Positions 1-8,237 of a DNA stretch of 15,115 bases are shown in pieces. The notes beneath the pieces were generated by a model that saw only the letters and a program-made list of their open reading frames with translations, did no database searches and was not told the origin of the DNA. The DNA is from an uncultured Lachnospiraceae bacterium (GTDB lineage: Bacteria > Bacillota_A > Clostridia > Lachnospirales > Lachnospiraceae). Position 1 is the first letter of the stretch. The number at the start of each line of letters is the position of its first letter. The position numbers and the translations under genes were made by a program. The DNA lies in contig CAJUMT010000071.1 of the NCBI GenBank assembly GCA_910587495.1, positions 1 through 15,115 of the forward strand, read 5' to 3'.

Positions 1-301
1 TACTTTGGAGAATTTTATCAATATGTCCGGCACAGAGCTGGAGGAAGACCCGATGAACTATTCTCTGACCGTTGTGGTTCCGGCTTTTATGACCACTGAG
101 CTAAAAAGAGGATTTATGGCGGGATTTTTGATTTATCTGCCATTTTTACTGGTGGATATCATTGTTGCTACCACCCTTATGTCCATGGGTATGGTTATGC
201 TGCCTCCGGCCATGATTTCACTGCCGTTTAAATTGTTGTTGTTTGTAACAGTGGACGGCTGGGAGCTTTTATTCTCGGGTATTGTGGCAGGCTTTAAGTA
301 G
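1..301 (+). CDS. fliP: Flagellar export apparatus protein FliP, C-terminal part
   Basis: FliP is a core membrane protein of the flagellar type III export gate and forms the FliP5Q4R1 pore in the basal body. Only about the last 99 residues are present; the reading frame is already open at the window edge (frame of base 2) and ends at TAG 299-301. The conserved family stretch VPAFMTTELKRGF is followed by a hydrophobic segment, then the signature MSMGMVMLPP and the segment LPFKLLLFVTVDGW, which is very close to FliP C-termini. The TTG at 5 is internal, not a start, because full FliP is usually over 200 residues. It is followed 26 nt later by fliQ, in the usual fliP-fliQ-fliR order. Confidence 0.96.
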   Translation, partial: TLENFINMSGTELEEDPMNYSLTVVVPAFMTTELKRGFMAGFLIYLPFLLVDIIVATTLMSMGMVMLPPAMISLPFKLLLFVTVDGWELLFSGIVAGFK

Positions 302-327
302 CATAGTTTCAGACGGAGGAACTTAGA

Positions 328-591
328 GTGACAGAATTAGAAGTGTTGGATGTTTTATATAACGCATTTTTGCTTGCCTTAAGACTGGCACTGCCTTTTT
401 TACTGGTAAGCATGATCGTCGGTGTGGTTATTTCTATTTTTCAGGCGGCGACACAGATTAACGAACAGACTTTGACGTTTGTCCCCAAATTCCTTGCCAT
501 ATTGGCGGTTATGGGATTTTTAGGAAGTTCGATTCTTACCATGCTGCAGGAATTTTTCCGTCAGATGGTCACGTTGATCGCAGGGGGCTGA
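328..591 (+). CDS. fliQ: Flagellar export apparatus protein FliQ
   Basis: FliQ is a small two-helix membrane subunit of the flagellar export gate, packed around FliP and FliR. The product is 87 residues, matching the usual length of about 89. It has two hydrophobic helices (about residues 12-38 and 50-72) joined by the conserved segment QAATQINEQTLTFVPK. The start is GTG at 328, placed 7 nt after a strong GGAGGA at 315-320; no ATG fits the family length better. It lies between fliP and fliR, with 6 nt separating it from fliR, so translational coupling is likely. Confidence 0.97.
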   Translation: MTELEVLDVLYNAFLLALRLALPFLLVSMIVGVVISIFQAATQINEQTLTFVPKFLAILAVMGFLGSSILTMLQEFFRQMVTLIAGG

Positions 592-597
592 CGGCCT

Positions 598-1359
598 ATG
601 TTCATCCTTTTTGCCCTGGTGCTTATGCGGGTGACCGGAGGCATCGCCATGAATCCCGTGCTTGGGCGTACGAATTTTCCTAATGTGGCAAAAGGGGCGC
701 TGATTTTTATGCTGTCTGTCCTTGTGTATGCAGGAACGGATGGCACATTGGCTCAGGAGCCGGCAGGTATGCTGGATTTTGGCGTTATGCTGATCAAAGA
801 ATTTATGGTAGGCTTTGTGATGGGGTATTCCATGGAGCTTTCCTTTGCGATTATCCGTTTTGGTTCAGCAATCATAGACCATACAATGGGTCTTTCCATG
901 GCTCAGACTTATGATCCGCAGTACGGCTCGCAGATGACGATCACTTCCAATTTGTACTATGCTTTCCTGGTGACTATGTTTCTGGCTTTAGACGGGCATG
1001 TGCGCCTGTTGTCCATTTTGTTTACGTCAGCCAGACTGATTCCTTTCGGGGAAGTGACTGTCCGACCGGAACTTTCAGAATTTATGCTGGAAGTATTCAG
1101 AAACAGCATTGCCATGGGACTGCAGTTTGCGTTTCCGATCATTGCCATGGAGCTGGTGGCGGAAGCCGCCATAGGAATCCTTATGAGGGTGATTCCTCAG
1201 ATCAATGTATTTGCAGTGAATTTTCAGATGAAGATCATCGTGGGAATGATGCTGCTTGTATTTTTATTTAATCCCATGTCGGCACAGTTGTATACGATTA
1301 TTGATGATATGCTGGCTAATATAGAAAATGCGCTGGTTATGCTGGTTCCGGGGGTATAA
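598..1359 (+). CDS. fliR: Flagellar export apparatus protein FliR
   Basis: FliR is the single-copy subunit of the FliPQR export pore in the cytoplasmic membrane. The 253-residue product has the normal family length and is mostly hydrophobic, with about five or six membrane segments. The family pattern is visible at the N-terminus (LMRVTGGIAMNPVLGR), in the middle (GLSMAQTYDPQYGSQ) and at residues near 200 (IPQINVFAVNFQMKI). The ATG at 598 follows a G-rich stretch (CAGGGGGCTG, 581-590) that overlaps the end of fliQ and probably serves as ribosome binding site. A 59-nt gap separates it from the flhB start chosen here. Confidence 0.96.
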   Translation: MFILFALVLMRVTGGIAMNPVLGRTNFPNVAKGALIFMLSVLVYAGTDGTLAQEPAGMLDFGVMLIKEFMVGFVMGYSMELSFAIIRFGSAIIDHTMGLSMAQTYDPQYGSQMTITSNLYYAFLVTMFLALDGHVRLLSILFTSARLIPFGEVTVRPELSEFMLEVFRNSIAMGLQFAFPIIAMELVAEAAIGILMRVIPQINVFAVNFQMKIIVGMMLLVFLFNPMSAQLYTIIDDMLANIENALVMLVPGV

Positions 1360-1405
1360 AAAACAGATACGGCGTCCGGCGTAAAGATTCCATGCGTTAG
1401 CAGAA

Positions 1406-1410
1406 GGGAG
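1406..1410 (+). promoter_or_regulatory. Ribosome binding site that sets the flhB start
   Basis: GGGAG (within AGAAGGGAG) lies 8 nt before TTG 1419. The upstream in-frame GTG codons at 1410 and 1413 overlap or touch this site and so cannot use it. Start at TTG 1419 gives MAESNGQEKTEQPT, which matches typical FlhB N-termini. Confidence 0.7.
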
Positions 1411-1418
1411 TGGTGGGC

Positions 1419-2492
1419 TTGGCAGAGTCGAACGGACAGGAGAAAACCGAGCAGCCAACCAGTAAACGGCGTAATGACGCCCGCAAGGACGGCAATATCT
1501 TCCAGAGCAAGGATGTAGTCACGGTCGTGATGTTGTTTGGCGTGTTCTACATGGCCAAGATCATGCTTCCTTTTATGTATGAGACTATGCGGGATTTTAT
1601 GATGTATTTTTTTTCAGCCATTGCGGACGACGATCCTTTTGGCAGTTCTCCGCATATCTATGTGGATGCGGTGGTCGCAGCGCTTAAATGCGCGCTCCCT
1701 TTGCTCCTTGCGTCCATGGTGCTTGGGATTATTGCCCATGGGGTGCAAACTCGTTTCCTTGTTACGTTTAAGCCCCTTCGCCCTAAATTCAGTAAGCTGA
1801 ATCCCATTAAGGGAATTAAAAATATGTTCAGCCTGAAAAAAGTGGTGGAGCTGGTCAAGAACCTGATTAAAATATCAATATTATTAGTGCTTCTGTACAA
1901 TATTGTACGGGGGGATTTAATTCCGGTGGCGCAGATGTTCTATATGCCTACTTTAAATGCCGCCGCCTATACCCTGCAGTTGGTTTTCGATCTTGTAAAA
2001 AAGGTCTGTCTGGCCTTTGCCATTATCGCTTTTTTTGATTATCTCTATCAGAGATGGGATTATGAGAATAACTTAAAGATGACCAAGCAGGAAGTAAAAG
2101 AAGAATATAAGAATACAGAGGGTGATCCAAAGGTCAAAAGTAAGATCCGCAGCATCCAGCGGCAGATGGCTTTAACCAGGATGATGCAAAGCGTCCCTGA
2201 GGCAGATGTGGTTATAAGAAACCCGACCCATTTTGCGGTGGCGTTAAAATATGATCCGGACAGCCATGGAGCGCCCGTCGTACTGGCACTGGGCCAGGAC
2301 TACATGGCGCTGCGCATTATAAAGACCGCTTCCGAAAGCGGCGTGACGATTGTGGAGAACAGGCCTCTGGCGAGAGGACTGTACGCTTCCTGTGAACTGG
2401 GCAGGGAGATTCCTGCAGAGTTTTACGGCGCTGTAGCCGAGATACTTGTATATGTTTACAGGATTAATAACAGAGAAGAAATGTTTAAGTAG
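1419..2492 (+). CDS. flhB: Flagellar export switch protein FlhB
   Basis: FlhB is the export-gate component that switches substrate specificity from rod/hook to filament proteins after self-cleavage. From TTG 1419 the product is 357 residues. The N-terminus carries the conserved GQEKTEQPTSKRRNDARKDG segment, then four hydrophobic segments, then a charged cytoplasmic domain after about residue 205. The autocleavage motif NPTH is present at residues 268-271 (bases 2220-2231), in the context RNPTHFAVALKYD, so self-processing should be intact. The reading frame also continues up to GTG 1410, but the ribosome binding site argues for the TTG. It is followed by flhA after a 69-nt gap. Confidence 0.96.
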   Translation: MAESNGQEKTEQPTSKRRNDARKDGNIFQSKDVVTVVMLFGVFYMAKIMLPFMYETMRDFMMYFFSAIADDDPFGSSPHIYVDAVVAALKCALPLLLASMVLGIIAHGVQTRFLVTFKPLRPKFSKLNPIKGIKNMFSLKKVVELVKNLIKISILLVLLYNIVRGDLIPVAQMFYMPTLNAAAYTLQLVFDLVKKVCLAFAIIAFFDYLYQRWDYENNLKMTKQEVKEEYKNTEGDPKVKSKIRSIQRQMALTRMMQSVPEADVVIRNPTHFAVALKYDPDSHGAPVVLALGQDYMALRIIKTASESGVTIVENRPLARGLYASCELGREIPAEFYGAVAEILVYVYRINNREEMFK

Positions 2493-2546
2493 CCCCGTTT
2501 GTCTATAAGTTATGGAACAGACGGCGGTCGCATATTTATGATAGAT

Positions 2547-2554
2547 GGATGGAG
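2547..2554 (+). promoter_or_regulatory. Ribosome binding site that sets the flhA start
   Basis: GGATGGAG ends 7 nt before ATG 2562. The longer in-frame alternatives, TTG 2499 and ATG 2538, lack a comparable site and add residues that do not resemble FlhA N-termini. Confidence 0.65.
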
Positions 2555-2561
2555 CCTTATA

Positions 2562-4706
2562 ATGAAAAAATTATTAAGCTACTCAGTAGTAATGTTTGTG
2601 CTTACAATTATTCTGCTGCTGATCATACCTCTTCCGGCAGCCATCGTGGACGTGGCGATCATTCTGAATATATCCATATCGCTTATGATTCTGGTCATCA
2701 CCATGACCATCCACGAACCGCTGGAATTTGCGATCTACCCGTCCCTTTTGCTGATCACGACCCTGTTCCGTCTGGGCATCAATGTGTCAACCACCCGGAA
2801 CATCCTGACCAATTCAGGTTCTTCAGGGCAGATCATTAAAGCCTTCGGTGATTTTATCCTCCAGGGCAACGTGGTCGTGGGTATCGTCATCTACCTGATT
2901 ATTGTATTAATGCAGTTTATCGTTATCACAAAAGGTGCGGAACGTGTAGCTGAGGTTGCCGCCAGATTTACTCTGGATGCTATGCCAGGTAAGCAGATGG
3001 CTATTGACGCCGACTTAAATTCCGGCCTGATTGACGAACAGATGGCCAGGGCAAGACGTGACAAGATCCAGAGGGAAGCAGACTTCTACGGCTCCATGGA
3101 CGGTGCTACCAAGATCGTAAAGGGCGACTCGGTGATGTCTTTGATTACCACGGCGATCAACCTGATCGGCGGAAGTATCATCGGTATTATCCAGTCCGGA
3201 CAGAGTATCGGCGCGGTCTTAACCACTTATTCCATTGCTACGGTGGGTGACGGCCTGGTAGGGCAGATCCCGTCCCTTTTGATTTCCACCGCTACCGGCA
3301 TGATCGTTACAAGAGCTGTGGCGGAAGGAAGCTTAAACGAAGATATTTCCAAGCAGTTTACCGCGCAGCCTACGGCGATCATGATCAGCGGTATCGTGGT
3401 GGCTGTTTTGTGCGTCATTCCGGGTATGCCGGTGATTCAGCTTCTTATCGTATCAGTAGGCCTGGTTGGCGGGGGGTATTACCTGTTAAGAAGAGTGAAG
3501 GAAGAACCAGCCATGGCGGGCGTGGGGGCCTTTTCAGGCGGAGGCGCCGCAGCGGGCGCGCAGCCTGCGGAAGCGCAGCCTGAAGAAGAGCAGACTTTGC
3601 GCCAGATGACCGAAGAAGAATATTTTAAAGATGTAAATAATGTTTACAATCTTTTGACGGTGGAACCTATTGAAATGGAGTTTGGCTACAGTCTGATCCC
3701 GCTGGTGGATGAGTCCGTAGGCGGACGTCTGATCAACAGGATTGTGATTTTCCGTCGGCAGTATGCCCAGGATATGGGATTTGTCATACCTTCTATCCGT
3801 CTCAGGGATAGTTCGGGCCTTAATACGAACCAGTACTGTATCAAGATTAAAGGAGAAGAAGTGGCAAGAGGCGAACTGTTAGTAGACTATTACCTGGCGC
3901 TTGATCCGGAGAATCCGGAGAAAGAGATCGACGGCATTGAAACCATAGAGCCGGCGTATGGTATCCCCAGCCGCTGGATTCGTCCGGAGGACAGAGAAAT
4001 GGCGGAGATCTACGGATATACAGTTATTGATCCTTTATCAGTGCTGGTTACGCATCTGTCGGAAGTAGTACGACAGCATGCCCATGAGCTGATTACCAGG
4101 CAGGAAGTTATCCATCTTGTGGAAAATACCAAGAAGGCTTCTCCGGAGTTGATTGAGGAAGCATTTCCTAATATCATCACTTACAGTCTGTTCCAGAAGA
4201 TATTGACCAATCTTTTAAAAGAAGGTGTGCCGATCAAGGATTTGGAGACAATTATTGAGACAACCATGGAATATATATCCGATACCGGTCTTCCGGTAAA
4301 AGATGTGGATGCCCTCATAGAACGCGTTCGTACATCACTGAAGCGTACGATTACCCGTCTGTACTGCGAGGACGGAACGATGAAAGTCATTACCATGGAT
4401 TCTGAGCTGGAACGTACCATGGTAGGCTGTCTGTCCAAAGGAGAGAGAGGCTTTTATCTGGCTTTGAGTCCGGATGTACTGCAAGGTTTGATCAATCAGA
4501 TCACGGTGCAGCTTAAGAAGTTTAACAGTCTGTCCCGTACGCCGGTAATCCTGACTTCCCAGGTTATGAGAGTTCACTTTTACCGATTGATTGATCAGTT
4601 CTACCCAAATGTGCGGGTGCTGTCTTTTAATGAAATAGCAAATAATATCCAGATTCAATCCATTGGCAGCCTGACGCTTGAAAATTCAGAGAGGAAGGGA
4701 GCCTGA
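2562..4706 (+). CDS. flhA: Flagellar export gate protein FlhA
   Basis: FlhA forms the nonameric ring of the flagellar type III export gate; its cytoplasmic domain docks chaperone-substrate complexes. From ATG 2562 the product is 714 residues, close to the family norm of about 690-700. The membrane part (about residues 5-310) carries the conserved RLGINVSTTRNIL (70-82) and the FHIPEP-family loop with LDAMPGKQMAIDADLNSG and DGATKIVKGDS, whose Asp 189 matches the conserved Asp of this loop. A Gly/Ala/Gln/Glu-rich linker (about 318-344) leads to the cytoplasmic domain, which contains VDVRD-like strands and the conserved SYGTD-free C-terminal region. The gene ends at TGA 4704-4706, 2 nt before fliA, so the two are probably translationally coupled. 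flhF and flhG, which often follow flhA in Clostridia, are absent here. Confidence 0.97.
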   Translation: MKKLLSYSVVMFVLTIILLLIIPLPAAIVDVAIILNISISLMILVITMTIHEPLEFAIYPSLLLITTLFRLGINVSTTRNILTNSGSSGQIIKAFGDFILQGNVVVGIVIYLIIVLMQFIVITKGAERVAEVAARFTLDAMPGKQMAIDADLNSGLIDEQMARARRDKIQREADFYGSMDGATKIVKGDSVMSLITTAINLIGGSIIGIIQSGQSIGAVLTTYSIATVGDGLVGQIPSLLISTATGMIVTRAVAEGSLNEDISKQFTAQPTAIMISGIVVAVLCVIPGMPVIQLLIVSVGLVGGGYYLLRRVKEEPAMAGVGAFSGGGAAAGAQPAEAQPEEEQTLRQMTEEEYFKDVNNVYNLLTVEPIEMEFGYSLIPLVDESVGGRLINRIVIFRRQYAQDMGFVIPSIRLRDSSGLNTNQYCIKIKGEEVARGELLVDYYLALDPENPEKEIDGIETIEPAYGIPSRWIRPEDREMAEIYGYTVIDPLSVLVTHLSEVVRQHAHELITRQEVIHLVENTKKASPELIEEAFPNIITYSLFQKILTNLLKEGVPIKDLETIIETTMEYISDTGLPVKDVDALIERVRTSLKRTITRLYCEDGTMKVITMDSELERTMVGCLSKGERGFYLALSPDVLQGLINQITVQLKKFNSLSRTPVILTSQVMRVHFYRLIDQFYPNVRVLSFNEIANNIQIQSIGSLTLENSERKGA

Positions 4707-4708
4707 GT

Positions 4709-5470
4709 ATGGCTCAGACAGAAAACCTTAAAGACAAGACAAACGAAGAACTTCTGGCTTTGTATCAGGAGACGAAGAAGCTTGAGATCAAACAGGAGCT
4801 GGTTCTGCGCTATCTCTATATCGTAAAAACAATCGCGTCCCAGATGCGGGGAGTCTATGCCGGTTCACTTCAGACGGAAGATATTGTCAATGAAGGCGTC
4901 ATTGCCATTATGAAAGGGATTGACAGATACGAGCCGGAGCGTGATAATAAGTTTGAGACATTTATCTCCAGGCGCATTCGGGGTATGATTATTGACCTTG
5001 TAAGGAAAAACGACTGGATGCCCAGGGATTTCAGAAAGCAGGTTCGTTTGATAGAAGAGACGAAAATTGCTTTAGGCCCTTCGTCTACGGATGAGGAGGT
5101 CGCCAGCGCCGCAGGTATGGATGTAAAGAAATACCGGAAGTTAGAGCGCATGAGCGTAATTATGAATGTGCTGTCTTTGGATATGCTCATTGATGAAGAA
5201 GATGAGCGCCAGTCGTTGCAGCTTTCCAGCTCCGATATAAGTTCTCAGCCTGAGAAAGCCTATATTAAAGGCGAATCCCATAAACTTTTGGCGCAGGCCG
5301 TGGACAGTTTAAAAGAAAAGGAAAAGCTGGTGATTTCTCTGTATTATGTGGAAGAACTCAATATGGGCCAGATCGCTCAGGTCATGGGGGTTAGTGAACC
5401 TCGTATTTCCCAGCTTCACAGCAGCGCTATCCGCAGGCTGAAAGCATATATGAGTGATTATATAAACTAA
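4709..5470 (+). CDS. fliA: RNA polymerase sigma-28 factor (FliA/SigD/WhiG family)
   Basis: This is the flagellar sigma factor that directs RNA polymerase to late flagellar, motility and chemotaxis promoters. The 253-residue product has the normal FliA/SigD length. Region 2 (about residues 30-100) includes EDIVNEGVIAIMKGIDRYEP and FETFISRRIRGMIIDLVRK, followed by the family-typical NDWMPRDFRK. Region 3 spans about 112-160. Region 4 (about 195-250) carries a helix-turn-helix, MGQIAQVMGVSEPRISQLHS. A strong GGAAGGGAG (4693-4701) precedes the ATG, inside the end of flhA. In this operon, sigma-28 is made together with the export gate, as in other Firmicutes fla/che operons. No flgM anti-sigma gene is in the window. 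Confidence 0.95.
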   Translation: MAQTENLKDKTNEELLALYQETKKLEIKQELVLRYLYIVKTIASQMRGVYAGSLQTEDIVNEGVIAIMKGIDRYEPERDNKFETFISRRIRGMIIDLVRKNDWMPRDFRKQVRLIEETKIALGPSSTDEEVASAAGMDVKKYRKLERMSVIMNVLSLDMLIDEEDERQSLQLSSSDISSQPEKAYIKGESHKLLAQAVDSLKEKEKLVISLYYVEELNMGQIAQVMGVSEPRISQLHSSAIRRLKAYMSDYIN

Positions 5471-5503
5471 TGATAATAATAGATAACAGGAGGAATTTAG
5501 GGT

Positions 5504-6274
5504 ATGTATCAGGGCTTTTACAACCTGGTCTCCGGTATGCTGACCCAGAACCGGAACCTGAATGTGATCAGTAACAATATGGTCAATGTCCAGACCGCAG
5601 GTTACAAAAGGGATAAGATGACCAGCAGTACCTTTGATGAGGAGATGCTCTATCGAACCGGCAGGAGGAATAAAGGAAACCCCGAAGAGATGTCAGTTGC
5701 TTCCAAAATCAGGACTGCGCAGCAGACCCATGTAAACTATGAACAGGGTGCGTTTCAGAACACAGGCGGGATCTATGACTTTGCTCTGGCCGGAGACGGT
5801 TTTTTTTGTATCCAGACGGCCCAGGGTGTTCAGTATACGCGCAACGGTTCCTTCTATGTGGACAATCAGGGATATCTGATGATGAATAACGGTCTTGGCA
5901 GAGTGATTGGCGAGGACGGGGGACCGATCCAGATCAATAATGAGAACTTTACCGTGGACGGCAGCGGTACAATCCGGGTGGTGGATTATGACGGAACCAC
6001 ACAGGTATACGGCACGCTGCGGGTGGTGGATTTCGAAGATTACAGCCAGCTCCATAAGGAAGACTATGGAGTTTATTCCACCGACCAGACGCCCCGGGAT
6101 GTAAGCGGCCAGGTGCCGATCCAGTGGAAGATGCTCGAGCGTTCCAATGTAGATATGGTAGAAGAAATGACTTCTATGATGACTTCCCAGCGGGCGCTGC
6201 AAAGCGCGGCGCAGGCACTTAAAATGTATGACCAGATCATGAATCGATCAGCAAACGACATAGGCAGATTATAA
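5504..6274 (+). CDS. flgF: Flagellar rod/hook-basal body protein, FlgF/FlgG family (FlhO/FlhP-like)
   Basis: This is a structural protein of the flagellar rod, exported through the type III gate and assembled outside the membrane. The product is 256 residues. The N-terminal rod domain (residues 1-37) has the typical LNVISNNMVNVQTAGYKRD pattern. The middle domain contains ALAGDGFFCIQT and YTRNGSFYVDNQGYL, both family marks. The C-terminal domain ends with ERSNVDMVEEMTSMMTSQRA, the shared hook/rod coiled-coil motif. It has no signal peptide, as expected for this export route. A perfect AGGAGG (5488-5493 region) precedes the ATG. The choice between FlgF and FlgG is made only from gene order and from the Bacillus flhO-flhP pair; family membership is secure but the exact symbol is not. 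Confidence 0.9.
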   Translation: MYQGFYNLVSGMLTQNRNLNVISNNMVNVQTAGYKRDKMTSSTFDEEMLYRTGRRNKGNPEEMSVASKIRTAQQTHVNYEQGAFQNTGGIYDFALAGDGFFCIQTAQGVQYTRNGSFYVDNQGYLMMNNGLGRVIGEDGGPIQINNENFTVDGSGTIRVVDYDGTTQVYGTLRVVDFEDYSQLHKEDYGVYSTDQTPRDVSGQVPIQWKMLERSNVDMVEEMTSMMTSQRALQSAAQALKMYDQIMNRSANDIGRL

Positions 6275-6282
6275 GGACAGCA

Positions 6283-6313
6283 TCTTCCCCGGCAGAGGTC
6301 TCGGAAGGGAAGA
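6283..6313 (+). repeat. Inverted repeat in the gap between the two rod genes
   Basis: TCTTCCC (6283-6289) and GGGAAGA (6307-6313) form 7-bp arms around a 17-nt loop. No T-run follows, so it does not look like a terminator. It may fold in the mRNA just before the ribosome binding site of the second rod gene; this role is a guess. Confidence 0.4.
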
Positions 6314-6327
6314 CACAAAACTTAGAT

Positions 6328-6332
6328 GGAGG
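6328..6332 (+). promoter_or_regulatory. Ribosome binding site that sets the start of the second rod gene
   Basis: GGAGG lies 8 nt before ATG 6341. The upstream in-frame ATG at 6326 overlaps it and the ATG at 6335 is only 2 nt away, so translation most likely starts at 6341. Confidence 0.75.
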
Positions 6333-6340
6333 ATATGAGT

Positions 6341-7066
6341 ATGCAGCAATCATTTTACACTGCCGCTTTAGGCGCAGGAAGTTTTAATGCTAAATTAAGC
6401 GTAATTGCCAACAACCTGGCGAACATAAATAACAATGGTTTCAAATCCAAGACAGTTGCTTTTTCGGACCTTCTGAACTATAATCTAAACGATTCCGCCG
6501 ATGCCGTGACGAATCTGATGGCGGGCAACGGCATCAGGGTACAGAGGACATATACGGATTTCAGTGCATCTGCAGTCACACAGACAGGAGGGCAGCTTGA
6601 CTACGCCATCATGGAGGACAACGCGTTTTTCATGGTGCAGGACCCTACTGACGATTCGATTTCTTACACACGCTCCGGACGTTTCCACAGAGGAAGCTTA
6701 GGCGGGGATACTTTCTATCTGCTGACGGAATCCAACAAACTGGTGCTGGACAGAGAGGGCCGTCCGATTGAGGTGGATGACAACGGGAATCTTGTAGAAG
6801 GCCAGACAGTGGGCATATATACCTTTCGCAATCCAAGCCGCCTTCTGAATACAGGAAATGACGAATATGTTCCGGCGGATGAGGGCGCGGAAGTTATACT
6901 GCTGGAGAATCCTGTCCTGGCACGCAGCGCGCTGGAGAGTTCAGGCACAGATCTGGCAAAAGAAATGACGCAGGTCATTGAAAGCCAGAGGGCCTTTTCC
7001 TATGCTCTTAAAATGGTGACTACATCGGATGAGATAGAGTCCACGATTAACTCCCTGCGTGGATAA
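6341..7066 (+). CDS. flgG: Flagellar rod/hook-basal body protein, FlgF/FlgG family (second copy)
   Basis: This is a second structural rod protein. From ATG 6341 the product is 241 residues, starting MQQSFYTAALGAG. The N-terminal rod motif LSVIANNLANINNNGFKSK (about residues 20-38) is clear. The middle region has the DYAIMEDNAFFMVQD and YTRSGRFHRG elements, and the C-terminus contains LESSGTDLAKEMTQVIESQR, the usual end helix. It is only distantly like the preceding 256-residue paralogue, so the two fill different rod positions rather than being a recent duplication. A Gram-positive cell needs no P and L rings, which fits their absence. The FlgG symbol follows gene order (second of the pair, FlhP-like) and is less sure than the family. 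Confidence 0.88.
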   Translation: MQQSFYTAALGAGSFNAKLSVIANNLANINNNGFKSKTVAFSDLLNYNLNDSADAVTNLMAGNGIRVQRTYTDFSASAVTQTGGQLDYAIMEDNAFFMVQDPTDDSISYTRSGRFHRGSLGGDTFYLLTESNKLVLDREGRPIEVDDNGNLVEGQTVGIYTFRNPSRLLNTGNDEYVPADEGAEVILLENPVLARSALESSGTDLAKEMTQVIESQRAFSYALKMVTTSDEIESTINSLRG

Positions 7067-7096
7067 TAAAAGGCAGGGTTTGAAGACTGTGAGGTA

Positions 7097-7720
7097 ATGA
7101 TGAGAATAAAAAGCTATGAAGATATGAACCTTCAGGAACTGGATGTAATGAAGGAAATCAGCAGTATCGGCACCAGCCATGCTGCCACGGCGCTCTCTAA
7201 GATGCTTCAGAAAGAGATCCGCATCACCATACCGGAGGTTAGCATTCTTGGCTATGAAGAAGCCGTGGACAAGATGGGAGAGATGGAAGAGCTGGTGGCG
7301 GCTACTCTCGTCCAGATGTCCAATGAAGTAAACGGGCTGATGCTGTTTATTTTTAAAATGGATATGGCCAACGCGGTACTGGAAAAACTAATAGGCAAAC
7401 GCTATGAATCCTTTACAGAGATGGACGAACTGGATTATTCTGCTTTGGAAGAGATCGGGAATATCATTATTTGTTCCTATGTAAATGCGTTTACCAAACT
7501 TGTGGGCGTGGAGATCGATTTGTCTGTACCCAGTTCCACCGTAAATATGCTGGGCGGGATACTGACGGTTCCGATCGCTGAAGGCGGATATGAGACAGAT
7601 AAACTGATGTATATCAACGCAGAATTTATCATGGACGGCGTCAGCCTTTCCGATGGGCTTTTGATGCTGCCGGATATAAAATCCCTTAACAATATTTTAG
7701 AGAAGCTGGGTGTTTCATAA
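7097..7720 (+). CDS. cheC: CheY-P phosphatase CheC
   Basis: CheC removes phosphate from CheY-P and, in complex with CheD, takes part in chemotactic adaptation. The 207-residue product has the expected tandem-repeat layout. The family active-site pattern is (D/S)-x3-E-x2-N-x22-P. The second copy is intact: S115, E119, N122, P145 (EEIGNIIICSYVNAF). The first copy is D16, E20, S23, P46: spacing is kept, but the Asn is Ser (KEISSIGTSHAATAL). One active centre is therefore probably lost or weak. Start: GAGG (7091-7094) lies very close to ATG 7097 and better spaced for ATG 7100, so the true start may be one codon later. The stop TAA shares a base with the cheD ATG. Confidence 0.95.
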   Translation: MMRIKSYEDMNLQELDVMKEISSIGTSHAATALSKMLQKEIRITIPEVSILGYEEAVDKMGEMEELVAATLVQMSNEVNGLMLFIFKMDMANAVLEKLIGKRYESFTEMDELDYSALEEIGNIIICSYVNAFTKLVGVEIDLSVPSSTVNMLGGILTVPIAEGGYETDKLMYINAEFIMDGVSLSDGLLMLPDIKSLNNILEKLGVS

Positions 7721-8205
7721 TGGCGGAGAAAGATTTAAAAGTGGGGATCGGGGATATGAAGTTCACCCGAGGGAACGGTGTGATCATTACATATGCTCTT
7801 GGTTCCTGTATCGGGATCACCATGTACGACCCTATCCTGAAACTGGGCGGTCTTTTGCACATTATGCTGCCTTCCAGAGTTGATCCAAAAGATCCGAAGG
7901 TATTCAAGTATGCAGACAGCGGCTTAAATGAGATGATCCGCAAACTCACTGCCTTCGGCATGGTGAAGAGCAGGACGGTGGTGAAAATTGCAGGAGGCGC
8001 CAAGATGTTCTCTATCAGCGGGAATGCTGATTTTGGGAACATCGGCCAGAGGAATGCTACAATGGTAAAAAAGATACTGGCAGAGCAGCATTTCCGCATT
8101 TCTGCAGAAGATGTGGGAGGCAGTCATGCAAGAACGATGCTTCTGGATGTGGCCACCGGAGATGTGATGGTCCGCTCAGCCGGAAGGCCTGAGAAACATT
8201 TGTAA
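7720..8205 (+). CDS. cheD: Chemoreceptor glutamine deamidase CheD
   Basis: CheD deamidates glutamines of methyl-accepting chemotaxis receptors and is also a CheC partner. The product is 161 residues, a normal length. The Cys-His-Thr catalytic set of the family is visible: T24, C30 in ALGSCIGITMYD, and H47 in GGLLHIMLP, with the 17-residue Cys-His spacing seen in Thermotoga CheD. The C-terminal part includes KIAGGAKMF and the GNIGQRN segment, also family-typical. The ATG overlaps the cheC stop by one base (TAATG), which points to coupled translation and equal amounts of the two partners. Confidence 0.96.
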   Translation: MAEKDLKVGIGDMKFTRGNGVIITYALGSCIGITMYDPILKLGGLLHIMLPSRVDPKDPKVFKYADSGLNEMIRKLTAFGMVKSRTVVKIAGGAKMFSISGNADFGNIGQRNATMVKKILAEQHFRISAEDVGGSHARTMLLDVATGDVMVRSAGRPEKHL

Positions 8206-8237
8206 TAAAGAAACAATGATCAGAAAGGAAGGCTAAT

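Noticed and set aside
2499..2561. Upstream extension of flhA from TTG 2499
   Set aside because: It lacks a ribosome binding site, and the added 21 residues do not fit FlhA; ATG 2562 has a well-placed GGAG.
5693..6202. Long open frame on the minus strand (169 codons)
   Set aside because: It lies wholly opposite the first rod gene, which has strong family motifs; the antisense product resembles nothing and has no ribosome site.
6326..6340. ATG 6326 as start of the second rod gene
   Set aside because: The codon overlaps the GGAGG that best serves ATG 6341.
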